Shown here one piece after another: positions 1-11,289 of a stretch of DNA of 64,000 bases (position 1 is its first letter; every line of letters begins with the position of its first letter). The translations under genes were made by a program, and so were the position numbers. A model generated the notes under the pieces. That model was not told the DNA's origin. It saw only the letters and a program-made list of their open reading frames with translations, and did no database searches. Origin of the DNA: Sclerodactyla briareus (taxonomy: Eukaryota > Echinodermata > Holothuroidea > Dendrochirotida > Sclerodactylidae); NCBI GenBank assembly GCA_026419785.1, contig JAODTK010000333.1, positions 62,001 to 126,000 on the forward strand, read 5' to 3'.

Positions 1-164
1 GTGTAATTTTGCCAACTTTTAGTGGACAGTGGTGGTTGGCTTAAATGAAATGAAAATGAAGATGAAAAGGAAATGATCACTGATCAAGTAACGTTAAGTT
101 TCCTTTGGCAAAGTACTGTAGACTCAGTGCCCCCAGCCCCAGCAAATTGAGACCGTAGGGTAGC

Positions 165-300
165 TGTGAGTGTGGTGGCCAATCGGGTTGGCTTATAGCC
201 CAGAGGTTGGGTTGGATTCCATGTTATGTCCTCTTGAGCAAGGTGCTCATCACGATCGCTCTCCCACTCTTGTATAATTGGGTACCTGTGAGGATGCAAC
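165..300 (+). repeat. tRNA-derived SINE with conserved central domain
   Basis: An A-box-like segment lies at about 175-190 (TGGCCAATCGGGTTGG) and a B-box-like GGTTGGATTCC at about 210-220, the internal pol III promoter layout of a tRNA-derived SINE. They are followed by CTTGAGCAAGGTGCTCATC and GTATAATTGGGTACCTGTG. Both resemble the central domain shared by many fish and echinoderm SINEs, recalled from general knowledge and not searched. No tail or target duplication was found, so the outer limits are uncertain. Confidence 0.6.
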
Positions 301-2440
301 TTGTGTTTAAAATGCCACCATGGTGCACTGTGCAGAATAGATGGTAGTGACGGAACCAACAGGTTGTTCCAATGACTAGGGTAATATTTGTGAAGCGCAC
401 TTGACACAACCCAGTTTGAGTTGCACCATATAAATTCTCAAATATTATCTTATAATCAGCTAAGCACAGCAATTGTAACCTAGATTGGACCTCAACTAAG
501 CCCAATTGTCATTGCAACAGAGTCACTTTTAATTAGCGAAGTGAGAAAAGAAACTATCAGAATTTGGTGTTTGCCTGCGAGTTGATCAAAGAAGTTTTAA
601 GGAATTTATGGATTTCTGAGCAGTTAAGTCATATTGACATGGACTTTTTTATGAGCTTTCAATCTTAATTTCAGGGTAATTGGTGGAAAAGTGTGATCAG
701 GTTCATTGATGTAAGTTCTACAGTGTAGCATTAAATTAAATTTTTATCATTTATTACTTCCAAGATAACCTGAAAGTCATAAATAGCTCTCACAAATTTA
801 TTAGCCATCAGCACTAGCATATGCGCCACTTTGAGTGATACAAGGTGATGACAAGGCACCAAAGAAGATTATGATGCTTAAACTGGGAAGTGTAGTCCTA
901 TCAGGAAATTAAAGCAGGTCTAGGGTGGTTGGGTGTGTAGCAGACGTTAACGGATACCATAACATGCCTATGAATTGCATATATCAGTACCTTATGTACG
1001 CTCAGGTATGTGTAGTAATTGAGTGTTTTTTTTCATGTGAGCGTTTCGCACAGTTAAAATTCCTGCTCAACAAGTTTTTAGACAAGCGTAAAAAGTTACT
1101 TTTCAATGTTTTCTAGAAGGGTCTAGCAGGGCTAGTATTCCTGATATTGTTCTGATTCTCTGATTTCAATTTGTTTCTAAAGGTGGACCAGTTCAATATT
1201 TGAAATGACACTAAAAACCTTCGGATATTTGATACAGGAGCTTGTGGTGTTGTGAATTTTATCCATCTGATTTATCATGAATGTGACAGAAAGTTTTTAT
1301 GGATGTTCAAAGCTACTGTGATCTAGATGGGATGCATGGAGTATTAATTTTTCTAAACAGTGACTGTAGATGTTAATTGATGAAGTACGTGATTGAAGCT
1401 TGAGAGCATTATTTGTCAATGACTTTAGGCACGTAATCCCTCCGATACGGAGGTATATCTTCTTGCTCTAATATTGCGTGAAACGGAACATTTTTTCAGG
1501 TTGATATTCTGTAAGATCGAGACGCGCATCCTCCAGTACAAGGGATCAGTAGACAGACATGTGTTTGTTTCAAGCCACGTGGCCTCCTTTTCACTATAAC
1601 CAAGCACATTCAAGCACCATTAAATTATCACAAATGATATTCACTAGGTATCACAGAGCGACTACAGCAGGCACTGTGGGGTAAGATATACCGTTACAAA
1701 AGAGGGTGATCCTAAATACCATTGGCTACTAGCTGCAGAATAGAAATAAAGCGTGAATAAATAGAATGGAACCAATGTTGCATGTACATGGTAACGTTGA
1801 CAAAATACGGCAACTTATTCCATAATTCACAGGTGTTTATATTTTTACTTGCCATGAACATGACACATATTCCGAATAATGACAGTTGAATGGGTTAATA
1901 ATTCATTCATGCATCGAAGCATGGAGAACAAAAGTAGGACGTACAGGCCATTCAAGAGCGACTTTTTCGCATCCTGGATGCCTCCCCACGATGAGGGCGG
2001 CCCCTCCTTGCCGTAACAGATAGGCCTATCGGTCATAATAATGATTCCGTTTGGAAAGTGAAGGTCACTGTAGCCCTCAAAGTCGCAATGGTCCATTCGT
2101 TGCAGATCCCAGGAATCGTCCAATGGGCTCCAGCGACGCGACCAGGACTCAAAAATCACGAGCAGCCGGACGACAGGACCGTCAAGCCATTACGGATGAT
2201 AAAGCACACCAGGGCGGCAAGTTTCCACTTCAACTTTGGATATTGTGTTAAAACCCTATCATCGGCTGGGATTGAAATTACTTAATTCATAATCCGCATC
2301 ATATCAGAATAGACATGTGTGAGGCGGCTAAACCGGCCATGTGTGTATCCCCGCTTTGAGCATCATGTTGGAAGAAAGTATCTCTAACACCCAATGAAAG
2401 ACCACCGTTTTGGTCAGAAACCAAGGAGCCTGTCATTCCA
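301..2440. other. No gene recognised
   Basis: AT-rich non-coding sequence. Open frames of up to about 104 codons occur (for example on the minus strand at 1845-2159) but show no family resemblance and no supporting splice pattern. Nothing else is supported here. Confidence 0.5.
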
Positions 2441-2960
2441 CCAAGTTTTGTTGTAATCTATATATTACAAAAAGTCACATCAAAAAATTGAACCATGATG
2501 GCCTTGAATAGGACCTTCAACTTGTCAGGAACAAAGTGCCCCCATCCATCATGTTTCGTTCATATCTACAAAATTTGGAAAAATTTGTATTAAATCATGC
2601 AAATTTGACCCTCTGTGACTTGAAATGACCTCCACATTTTTTCAGGATCAACTATAGTCCTACCCACCAAGTTTTGTTCAAAATCCAACAACCTGGAAAT
2701 TCACTTCAATTATGCAAATTAGCGTTGCAGTGATGCCCACTTTCGAAATCATCCGAGATTTCACAGGGCGGACATGTGTACCAAGTTCCAAATCAATCGG
2801 ATAAAGTGTTGAAAGAAGTTATGTGCTGTGCCCTAAAGTTCTGGCGGCGGTGGCAGAGCCTAGGACGGTGGCTGCGGCTACACACCCAAAACCAAAATAT
2901 CCCCGGACACTTCTCCTGTCGCAGAGATATTAATCAGTGTCTTTGCTGATCAAGTTCCAT
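2441..2960. repeat. Interspersed AT-rich repeat carrying ATGCAAAT (copy 1)
   Basis: The stretch contains repeated phrases such as ATCATGCAAATTTGACC, GACCTCCACATTTTTTCAGG, CCACCAAGTTTTGTTC and ATTATGCAAATTAGC. The same phrases recur in the same order at 62.75-63.41 kb, so both are copies of one dispersed family. No coding potential and no terminal repeats were seen. Confidence 0.6.
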
Positions 2961-3373
2961 CGTTAGAAAACCCAAATTGTTGATTACCCAAAACATATGG
3001 GTAGGTCAAATTCAACCATTCGTGCTCAAAATTGGTTTGATTGATACCTACTAGTACACCTCCCAAATACTGTACAGGTTGATAATTGAGAAGTCTAGGT
3101 GCAAACCCCTACCCCCTCCCCCCTTTTTACCTGATTAGCACAAATTCCGGATAGAATGTGGAAATTCAATCAGTGGAAACATAACAAGGGCATGAAACCC
3201 ATGTCCCATCTAGTTCGGCTTTTTATCTCAGGGCTCACATCACTACATATTGTTAGTAGAGCGTTCATTCGCCACGGGGGAGTTTGTGCCCTGAATTCCA
3301 GTTGGGACATTCCAAAGACAAATTGTACACTGCATTCCTCAGAACAAGGGATTGGAGCGTGGAAAAACCAGGG

Positions 3374-3550
3374 GTAGGCAATTTGCAGGTTGCCGTGTCA
3401 GCGGTTGGGTAACCCCACTCCTACATTAGGCTATTAAGCCAAAGAGACATTGCATTTAATTTACGTTGTATCTGATGAAGGATTCAACGCTGCAATAACG
3501 TGCATATCCAGGCTGCACCCTGCCAGATTTGAAAAAAGAGGTTGATCCTC
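3374..3550 (+). repeat. Interspersed repeat, copy 1 (partner at 30.0 kb)
   Basis: Phrases GTAGGCAATTTGCAGGTTGCC, GATGAAGGATTCA, CAATAACGTGCATATCCAG and GGTTGATCCTC match, in the same order, 30007-30178 (GTAAGCAATTTGCAAGGTGCC, GAAGAAAGGATTCA, CAATAACATTCAGTATCCA, GGTTTGATCCTC). This is a dispersed family of unknown class about 175 bp long in this window. Confidence 0.6.
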
Positions 3551-5554
3551 GTCATCCTCTGTAGGCAAGTATATATCAGGAAGGGAAGAAGGATGATAGA
3601 GAATGAAAGAGGGCGCTTACATACTGTGTTGTTGACACAGCCTATGATTGGATTCTGATACTGACCAGTGCATGGTCTGATGGAATTTGTTCAGAAATAT
3701 GCGTGAAATCATTGTTGAAGTCTCCAATTATGGTCTCCAGGCAGTGCGAGTCGGTAATCACAAGGCATCGCAAAGGTTCGTTGTTGAATGTTAGGCCCAA
3801 CTATATTAATGTAAACTAACTAATCGTTTGTTTTTTTTTAGGTGTTGGCAAGCTTCATTTGAAGATCGATATGTCATGCCCGATTGCTTATCATGATTAT
3901 CAGTCCCACCCAGGGTGGTGGATCATACTAATTGAGCATGGGGGGCCACCTAGCTCAAGTCAGCATTTTACAGCAATCAGAAATTCAGCTCTCGATCTAG
4001 AGACCCACTCAAGCGAATCAGGGTTAATTACAGTGTCAATCTTAATGAACAAGGTTGGATTGAGAAATGATTGCTTTCACTATTTGGTTAAATGTGTTTT
4101 GCATACCTTATGGTTTTTTGTTTTTTGTTTTTGGAGCGGGTGGTATAGCATTCATGACCAGGGACCATGTCACTGGTATAATACGCCAGTGTTCTTACCA
4201 GGAATACTCAACGGTTAGAAACATACCTTTGGCCACAAATCTGCAATCTTGAAATAGCTGAACTCATAGCCTCCACCCTAACTCCCCCCCCAAATTCATC
4301 AGGTTATGTTTCATTTGAGAAATAAATGCACTGCTTACTCTGCTCTGACCCCAACAGGCCCTTGGCCCTTAATAAAGAGGTCAGGATTTGCATACATACA
4401 TGCCAGGTTGATTTTGTTCCGGGCTCCCTCAATCTAAAAATGGGCTGTAGATGCAGAAACCGACGCACTATTGCCTAACCTTAAAAACCTACGTTCACAT
4501 GTTCACAAATTTTATTCTAGCAGAGCGCCACCATTGTTCCTTTTATGTAGCTGTATGTCGCATTCATTGTGAGTTGTTCTGTGATGGTGTGTTTTGCGAG
4601 GGGGTGGGGGCATTGTTTCATACCTTCCCATGGTTTCCTATTTTTGCATTCCATTTGTCACCCTTGTGAATATTTGGACTGAGAGTTTCCGTAGGTCTTT
4701 CCCTTTTTCGGCCCCACACCTTATATCAATGTGGGCATCCTATTATCATTATTGTCAGAGTGGGAAAGTGTATATTTGTAGAGAGAGGCAATACTCCTAC
4801 ACAACTGCCGTAATATAAATATGAACATGGCCTGATTTATCTATTGGGTGAATAGGGTGAAATTTCAGATTCCTGGTTAGTGATTACCCTGGTGTTGTCA
4901 ACTTATACTTCATATAAGACTGCCGATAGCATTAAACCCAATAATTGAGTAATTAACTTTTAATTAATTTTGATTGATGGGGTTTAATCAGGGTAATGTT
5001 TCAGCACTCAACACCGCTCATGTTGTCAATGTTCAGAATGAAGTTTACAATGCACCGCTTTAATCCACCTGATATGACAGACTAGAGAGTACAGTATCAC
5101 TGGTCTCTATACCTGTCTGATACAATATTGACATTTCTCTCAACATTGTAAATGAGCATACACAGATGCAGAAAAATTGGGGCTTAACCGAATACTTGGT
5201 GATCGCCGATCTGATCCTTTTTGAGAGTGTTCCCACTAATTCCATAAATGCATACACACACACCTTCTCTGGCATCCACACGCAGTGATAGGAAACCAGA
5301 GTTTGAAGAGCATAACAATTATCCACAGTTCATTCTATTACATCAAATAAGAAAGTACTTCCTTGTGCTTACAAAGAATGAAATAGTGCATAGAGACTCA
5401 CACACATAGAGGGCCCAACCGATTCTCTGTGGAAATACATTTTTGCCCGATTTTCTGTGAACCACCGAATCAGTTCACTCACTATCCGCCACAGAAGTTT
5501 GCAAAATACTGAAGTAGTAAATATCACGTCTTACTGATCATGGTATCATCATTA
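3551..5554. other. No gene recognised
   Basis: Non-coding, with short frames only. An acceptor-like TTTTTTTTAGG lies near 3840 followed by an open frame to about 4218. It has no recognisable protein similarity and I do not call it an exon. Confidence 0.4.
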
Positions 5555-5562
5555 TGTGTATG

Positions 5563-6996
5563 CATGGGCGGCGCTCACGGGGGGGGTAGGGGGGACATTT
5601 CCCCCCAGTTTTTTGGTGGGGTGGTGGACTAATATCAAATGTCCCCCCCCAATATTTCGGACTGGTGAAAAAATCCTATAATCAATATGTACATACTTGC
5701 CATACACAGGGTCTAATCATATTCTTTATCAGATTTGCTTAATTTCACGTTGAGAAGCCGAAATGCCAACAAATTCGCAGCTGCGCGCGCGTTTTCTAAC
5801 CGTTTCCGTTACATTGTATAATCATAGTACAATTACTTTGTCGATTCTAATTCAAATAGACTTTTCTCCATAATTGCCTTCTTCGAGTGGGGTGAACATT
5901 ATGGTATAGGCCACCAGGAGAATTTGGCTTTGGACGTGGTTCATGTTTGCACCCCTCCCCACTACAAAACAATCTGGAATCAACTGCCCTTTTCTGAACA
6001 CGGCACACAACCAATATACCTAATCTTAGTCACTCTATCTTTTTTTGTTCAGACTGCATACATGGGTTTGCATGGCATGTTGCTAACTGTCCACAAGACT
6101 CGCGGTAAGTCCCTTTTCGGCAATCTGGGGATTCGTAAGGTTCAAATTTTCCTTGTACTTCCCAACTCATCCACTGATGGGGCGCGAATTATGAATGACC
6201 ATAGATCATGTTCCTTCGAGAGCGTTTCTTGAGATATAAATACCGGGAATTTATGTCAATTTCAAGGGATGTTGCTTATTGTCATAAGGACACGGAAAGT
6301 CCCATTTACGGCAATCTGGGGGTCGTAAGCTCAATAGTCAATATTTCCTGGTACTGTACGCGTCCATGATGGTGGCGAGAATTGTAATGAATGACATAGA
6401 TAAGTCCTTCGGAGAGCGTTTTGAGAGAGAATTCTTTGCCAAGTCATGCCAATTTTGGAGACCTGCAATCGAGGGGGGGGGGGGGGGAGAGGGGTATTAA
6501 ATTGAGACTTTTTTTTCTTGTACGCTCACGTCCGTGATTGTGGCCCGAAGTGTAGGATAACATCGCACAGGTCCTCAAGAAGGCTCTTGATCTATAAATT
6601 TCTGAAGATTTTGCCAGTTTTAGGGATGCTGCTTACTTCCATACGAATCGTGAATGCCATTTTCTGCACTCTGGGGAGTCTGGAATAACACAATTTTCCT
6701 CAGACATACAACTTACGTGTCAACCGATAGATCATGGCCCGAATTGTACGCCAATGAATATCGTCAGCTTTCTTCGAAAATGTTTCTTGGAAAAAAAAAA
6801 TCTAGAATTAATTGCCAGTTTTAGGGATTTTACTTCCTGCCATATGGCCCTTAAGGGCCGTTTCCTCCTGCATTCTGGGGGCTCTGTAAAACAAAAAATT
6901 TGCTTGTACGCCTCCGCGCCAACCAATGGTGGCGCTCCGCTCAGTTGGTGCCAGCCCTCATTGTCCCCCCAATATTTGAAAAATCGCCCGCCCGGG
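5563..6996. mobile_element. hAT-like non-autonomous transposon with 8-bp target duplication
   Basis: The 8-bp direct repeat TGTGTATG occurs at 5555-5562 and at 6997-7004. The sequence between starts CATGGGCGGCG and ends CGCCCGCCCGGG, short imperfect inverted ends. GTCCCCCCAATATTT occurs near both ends. An 8-bp target duplication with G/C-rich ends is typical of hAT elements. The interior has no transposase-like frame; it consists largely of diverged direct subrepeats (listed separately). A non-autonomous hAT-like element is the best call; the superfamily is inferred from target size and ends only. Confidence 0.7.
6075..6930 (+). repeat. Five diverged internal subrepeats of about 190 bp
   Basis: The landmark GCAATCTGGGG recurs at 6120 and 6311, degenerate at 6465, and as GCACTCTGGGG at 6666 and GCATTCTGGGG at 6870. 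Spacings are 191, 154, 201 and 204 bases. Each landmark is preceded by a GATGTTGCTTACT-like phrase and most are followed by a TTGTACGC-like phrase. The array fills most of the enclosing hAT-like element. Confidence 0.7.
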
Positions 6997-7069
6997 TGTG
7001 TATGATAGGAAATCCATGTATTTTGTCGTTAATAATATAATACATTATATAAGACGCCTAACTACAACT

Positions 7070-7480
7070 TATGAAGGGGGGACGAGAACAATTAAAGCAC
7101 TTTACATATAATAAGGAAAAGCCTGATTAAGGAGATTAGTCTTCAGTCACGACTTAGAGAGAGGGACAGTTGCAGAATTTCTGATAGCCAGGGGGAGAGC
7201 ATTCCATAAGGGAGGAGCAAACTTCCTGAACGACCAATCACCATAGGATTTGGTACGGGTAGTTGGGACAACAAGGAGATTTTGATCAGAACTATGGAGA
7301 CGTCTTAACGGTTGGTAGAGACAAAGTAACTCACTGATGTAAGGGAGGGAGCCAGTTAGTAAGAGCACGAAACACAATTAGAAGAATCTTAAGTAACTCG
7401 GTGCTCAACAGGCCAGGATATACAGTGTTTGCAGCAAAGAGCTTTCTGGAAAACGCTGGCCTGCCGACAATCAGGGGCGT
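7070..7480 (-). pseudogene. LINE reverse transcriptase C-terminal tail and 3' end
   Basis: On the minus strand the frame at 7147-7377 reads LPYISELLCLYQPLRRLHSS, DQNLLVVPTTRTKSYGDWSF and APPLWNALPLAIRNSATV. This is the characteristic C-terminal region of CR1/L2/jockey-type LINE reverse transcriptases (pattern recognised, not searched). The upstream part, KILLIVFRALTNWLPPL, is in another frame, so there is a frameshift near 7331-7377. Past the coding end, toward 7070, the sequence gives a typical LINE 3' end with a TATATGTAAAGTGCTTTAA motif. It is a 5'-truncated dead copy. Confidence 0.8.
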
Positions 7481-8480
7481 AGCGAAGGGTTGATGATGGG
7501 GGGGGGGGGGGTATAGATATTGTTTACCGCGGAATCTAGCAAGAGTGCAATGATATGGGGCGGGGCTCAAGGGAGGGGGTGTCCCCTCGCCTTTGGAAAC
7601 TTTTGAATAATGAAACGCCCCAGATGCAAATTCTCAGTTAAGTAAAATTAGTGGTGCAGTATTACTGACCCTGATCACCACGTATGTATGCGGGCCCATT
7701 TTCGAATTTGGAATGCCTGAAAAAATTTGCCGCGATCCTAAAACCAATGCCATTTTTAATGCAGCTTGTTAGTATGAAGCAGACCATCGATTCACACTGC
7801 GCCGGAAGTGCGCAAAAATTGAACTCCAGTGGGCAATTTATCATTTTCGGCCAATTAGTACAAATTTCAGGCAATCTTTCCACTTTTGCATTAGGATATC
7901 TCTAACCAGATTTTACTTAGGCCTATTTCTGTGGCCCACATTTTGGTAGTTTCCTGCCTGAATGTTTCGATCTCAAAGACAAAAACTTGGGGGAGGCTGC
8001 CCTCTATCTCTCGCCTGTACCTACTTGTCACTCGTATGATTTCCCGCCTAAAACTCTGACTGTTTCATTGTTAAGTTTCGAAAATGTCTTTCTTAATTGT
8101 TTTCAGCAAATGCTTGATGTAGTATCTCTGGAATATAGGAAGAGGACAAAACAAGAACTGTCAACTCATGAAAAATGAAATTATCTCCCTTTTGCCGAAT
8201 TGGCCGACAGACTCGTTCACTCGTCAATCCACCAAAAGGCCAGGCCACACGTTATCTAATTTTTGCCCGACTGCATTCTCTTTCCGACGCTGAATAGGCC
8301 CATTAAGATAAGAGCCCAAAGTCAAATCGCCGATAATAAAGGTTGGCTTCCGTTTTTCTTTCTATTCCACTTTCCATTCCCTGCACTGTTTCACTTCCCC
8401 TTTTCTTCCCCCTTGCCTTCCTTTTTCCTCTCTCCTCTTTTTCCTTCCCTCGTTCTCCTTCTTGTCGACAGACCGAAAAT
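7481..8480. repeat. Non-LINE insertion between two LINE fragments
   Basis: The LINE similarity stops at about 7480 and resumes near 8520. The inserted side begins CAGGGGCGTAGCGAAGGG followed by a run of about 12 G at 7499-7511, a start typical of hAT-like ends in invertebrate genomes. No matching inverted end or target duplication was found, so the insertion is not fully defined. A pyrimidine-rich stretch lies at 8353-8463. Confidence 0.35.
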
Positions 8481-9060
8481 TTACAGCCGCAAAATTATTG
8501 GGGGGTGTGACACCTGCAGTTTCATTATTCCAGTTTGACAAACAATTAATCTCAATGCCGGGTTCGCGTTGGAGATTGGCCTAACAACAGAAGGGAATTT
8601 CCCGCTAGACAGTGAACAGTTGACAATATTCTGTATTACTGGCGCAAGAGCGTCAATGCACTCTTTAACCATCTGAGTGGGGATAGGATCCGAACAACAG
8701 ACTTAGAAGGTGATTTACAGATATTGTCAATAAGCTCATGTTTCCGACTGGTTCTGATAGGGATAATCCGGGCTTGTGTCTGTTGTTGTCTGAGAGCAGA
8801 GGCTGATCCGTATGTTTGAAGAAGCTTGGTTTGAATCAGACCTGATTTTTATCTTCTTTGCGAAGAATTCTGCAAAGTCCCCACAAAGTGATTGAGGTGG
8901 ACGACCTGTAGGTAGACTTTGTTCCTGGTTGCTGCCCAACAATCCACTCACTGTTTTGAACAATACCGCCTAGTTGCCTGAGTTGTTGTTGATGCGCGTG
9001 TTATAATACAACCTTTTGGCTTGCCTAATGGCATTCCAGACCAATTATTGTTGTTCCTGG
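8481..9060 (-). pseudogene. LINE reverse transcriptase N-terminal region, decayed
   Basis: Minus-strand frames give, in 5'-to-3' element order, VWNAIRQAKRLYYNTRINNN (about 9045-8980), LFKTVSGLLGSNQEQSLPTG with CGDFAEFFAKKI (8963-8830), and KECIDALAPVIQNIVNCSLS SGKFPSV (8672-8590). This is the canonical order upstream of the reverse transcriptase catalytic region in CR1/L2/jockey LINEs. Frame changes between blocks show it is a dead copy. It is on the same strand as the 7070-7480 tail and probably belongs to the same insertion, the catalytic core being lost or displaced. Confidence 0.75.
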
Positions 9061-9569
9061 TATAATTTCGAAATGGACAGCTAACACACTGTCTCTCAAG
9101 CTTTCATTGTAAGATTACATAATTATCTTGAAAACATGATAAGTTGGTGCCAGTGTGATGATATTGCGCAACCCCATATGATGCCGATATCGTACCAAAT
9201 ATCAGTCTGGGTTTGATCAATCATGGGTTTTTAGGCCCTAACAAAATACTATGCTTGCTAGGAAGATTTACTACAAAATAAAATATCGTACCGCTTTTCC
9301 TTGAAGTATGTTGTCATAATATCCCATTTATTTGTTTGTTCAATTTCTATGTTAATTACGAATGCATGGGCTAGATTGCCAAAGTTCACACTCCATAAAA
9401 TATCTTGGTGTACGTGCAGCTTGTGGTTCATGCTTGTTGCACTGTGGGAGGCAGACTATCATTAGCTGTTAAAATAATCACCTGTGAAGGTCCCCTCCAG
9501 GAAGGTTGGAATCTAAAATTAGCAGAATCGCATGATGGCACGAGCCAGTTTAGATTCCATACACGAGGA

Positions 9570-9648
9570 CTGATTGTACGGCCAAGTGGTTAGAGGGAGC
9601 AACACACAGGCGGGAGGCCTGGGTTTGATTCCCGGTGTAGGGCATTAT
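9570..9648 (+). repeat. tRNA-derived SINE head
   Basis: CGGCCAAGTGG at about 9580-9590 matches the pol III A box (TGGCNNAGTGG), and GGTTTGATTCC at 9622-9632 matches the B box (GGTTCGANTCC). They are about 42 bases apart, as in a tRNA. There is no perfect cloverleaf and no CCA or anticodon assignment, so a SINE head is more likely than a working tRNA gene. Confidence 0.65.
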
Positions 9649-9719
9649 ATATAATTGTTTGTTGGTGCTTCTACAATGAGCATTGAAAAGGGAAAACACA
9701 GGGCATTCAACAGGCCTCC

Positions 9720-9830
9720 AACCTTTTTTTAAACTCTCCTACTTTTTGACCTTGCCGCCTACTTCTACATTTTTCCTGAGAATCCTACTTTCTCCTACTT
9801 TTTTTCTGAAGTTTGCTCGATCAAAAATAT
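9720..9830 (+). repeat. CCTACTTTT-rich repeat (also at 12.3 kb)
   Basis: Several copies of CTCCTACTTTTT and CCTACTTTCTCCTACTTTTT occur here. A similar stretch at 12296-12385 carries CCTACTTTTGCTCATACTTT and CCTACTTTCCCCTACTTTTG in the same orientation. They are copies of one dispersed family of unknown type. Confidence 0.45.
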
Positions 9831-10770
9831 GTTCCTCACAAAATTCCCAGCAATAACCACCCAAATGTAATTCTCAGAATAGCTCGTCATTGCAGGTTTC
9901 ACGACTGACACCAGGAAGACACATACTACAAGCCCAAACTGCCAGTCTTAGTGTGTCCGCAGTCTCAGCTTGGCTTCCTCCTCCGGCAAGAAGTGTTGGT
10001 AACAACGAGGGGAAAGCTCTGTCAACTATTGACGTACAAAGAAGAAATCAAGCTACCAATAACAAGCTGGTAGTGGGAGAGCAACACGAACCACAGTTCT
10101 AGGGAAAGCGAAACTAGGACACCAACAAGGGCCATCAGAGACTGAGGACCTTATACCAAAGGCAACAGGCTACTCATCACCCTAGTGTCCCTTAGATCCT
10201 TAAAGAACCTGATTTCGCCTGCATCCCTCATCTACAGAAGCATGCGAGTGATTCCAGGCAATCCAGCGGCAGCAAGGAGATCCCACAAGTGGTACCCCAA
10301 GAGGAAGATGATACTTTGACGGATGATTGGTAAATCTACCATGCCAAGAAATCCCAGAGGATTGGTACAAGAAGGCAGGGAATAATCAGGAAGAAGGCAG
10401 GGGATAATTCAGTACAGGGAATAATCCAGTACAAAGTACACCCGGATTGACTGGAGACAGGTTGAAATCAGTCAAACTCATCGGGGTCACGCTGTAATGA
10501 TCCTTCCTAACTGGTCAAGGCTTCCCTATGTCTTGCCCATGGTAATGCAGACGTTGGAGCGCTCTTAGTCAGAAAAACAATCGGGCAATGACCAATGATC
10601 GGACTCTGACCAGTCTATATCAATTCTTTGAGATTGGCAAAGATGGCAGTCAGGACGCACTGGTTCTGGAACTGCCCATGAGATGCCTGTTCCCCCAAAA
10701 TGATTAAGGCTCATAGATCCTGGCCCCCCCCCATAGTGCTAATAATGCAAGATCTGCAAAAAAAAAGAGG
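9831..10770. other. Unassigned sequence upstream of a long poly-A tract
   Basis: Purine-rich plus-strand sequence with broken open frames. An acceptor-like CATTGCAG precedes a 70-codon frame at 9890-10102. Further on, disjointed frames read like protein (for example AVMILPNWSRLPYVLPMVMQ near 10490-10550), but I cannot assign a family. With the poly-A tract that follows, a decayed retroelement is possible; this is inference. Confidence 0.3.
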
Positions 10771-10776
10771 AAAAAG

Positions 10777-10832
<56 letters not shown>
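10777..10832 (+). repeat. Poly-A tract, 56 uninterrupted A
   Basis: A run of 56 A bases, flanked by impure A-rich sequence from 10758 to 10850. It could be the tail of a retroposed copy or a simple repeat. Confidence 0.9.
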
Positions 10833-10834
<2 letters not shown>

Positions 10835-11096
10835 AAATAAAAAAAAAAAAGAGAAGGAGAGAGAAACTCAGCAACAGCGGTCCAAAGAACAAAAGCAAAA
10901 AGAAGCCTAAAAAAATAAGGGAAAAGAGATAAGCAAGGAGACATGTAACTCTGGAAAGAAGAAAAAATCACTACTGGACAGAAAAGAACCTCTCACAAAA
11001 AAACAGGAAAGGTGTAGGATTACTGTCGTGCACTGAAGAAGCCTATATAGCAGCGAATAATCGACTACAGAAAGCCATAAAAGACAAGGGACATGA

Positions 11097-11286
11097 GAGA
11101 AATCACTCCAAGGTCTCGTAGATGTTGCCACACAAAAAATGGAACTGAGCCGTGAGAAACTTGAGACTCAGAAAGAGGCGAAGGATTTAGGAGAGAAATA
11201 CAGGAAAGTCATGAACTACTTTTCAACAGCTCTTGCTGAGTTTGCCAGTGACTTACCTCCACTGTCATGTTCATGTTCCTGGCAGT
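11097..11286 (+). CDS. Coding-like open segment, coiled-coil composition, unassigned
   Basis: A 62-codon open frame ends in TAA at 11287 and reads KMELSREKLETQKEAKDLGE then KYRKVMNYFSTALAEFASDL. The charged, heptad-like composition looks protein-derived. Just upstream in other frames lies EEAYIAANNRLQKAIKDKG (about 11037-11093), which suggests one sequence split by a frameshift. No splice sites clearly bound it and I do not recognise the family. It may be part of a host gene or of a mobile element ORF. Confidence 0.3.
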
Positions 11287-11289
11287 AAA

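Noticed and set aside
1845-2159. A 104-codon minus-strand frame with mixed composition
   Set aside because: No recognisable domain, no splice sites and no partner exons; not strong enough to call.
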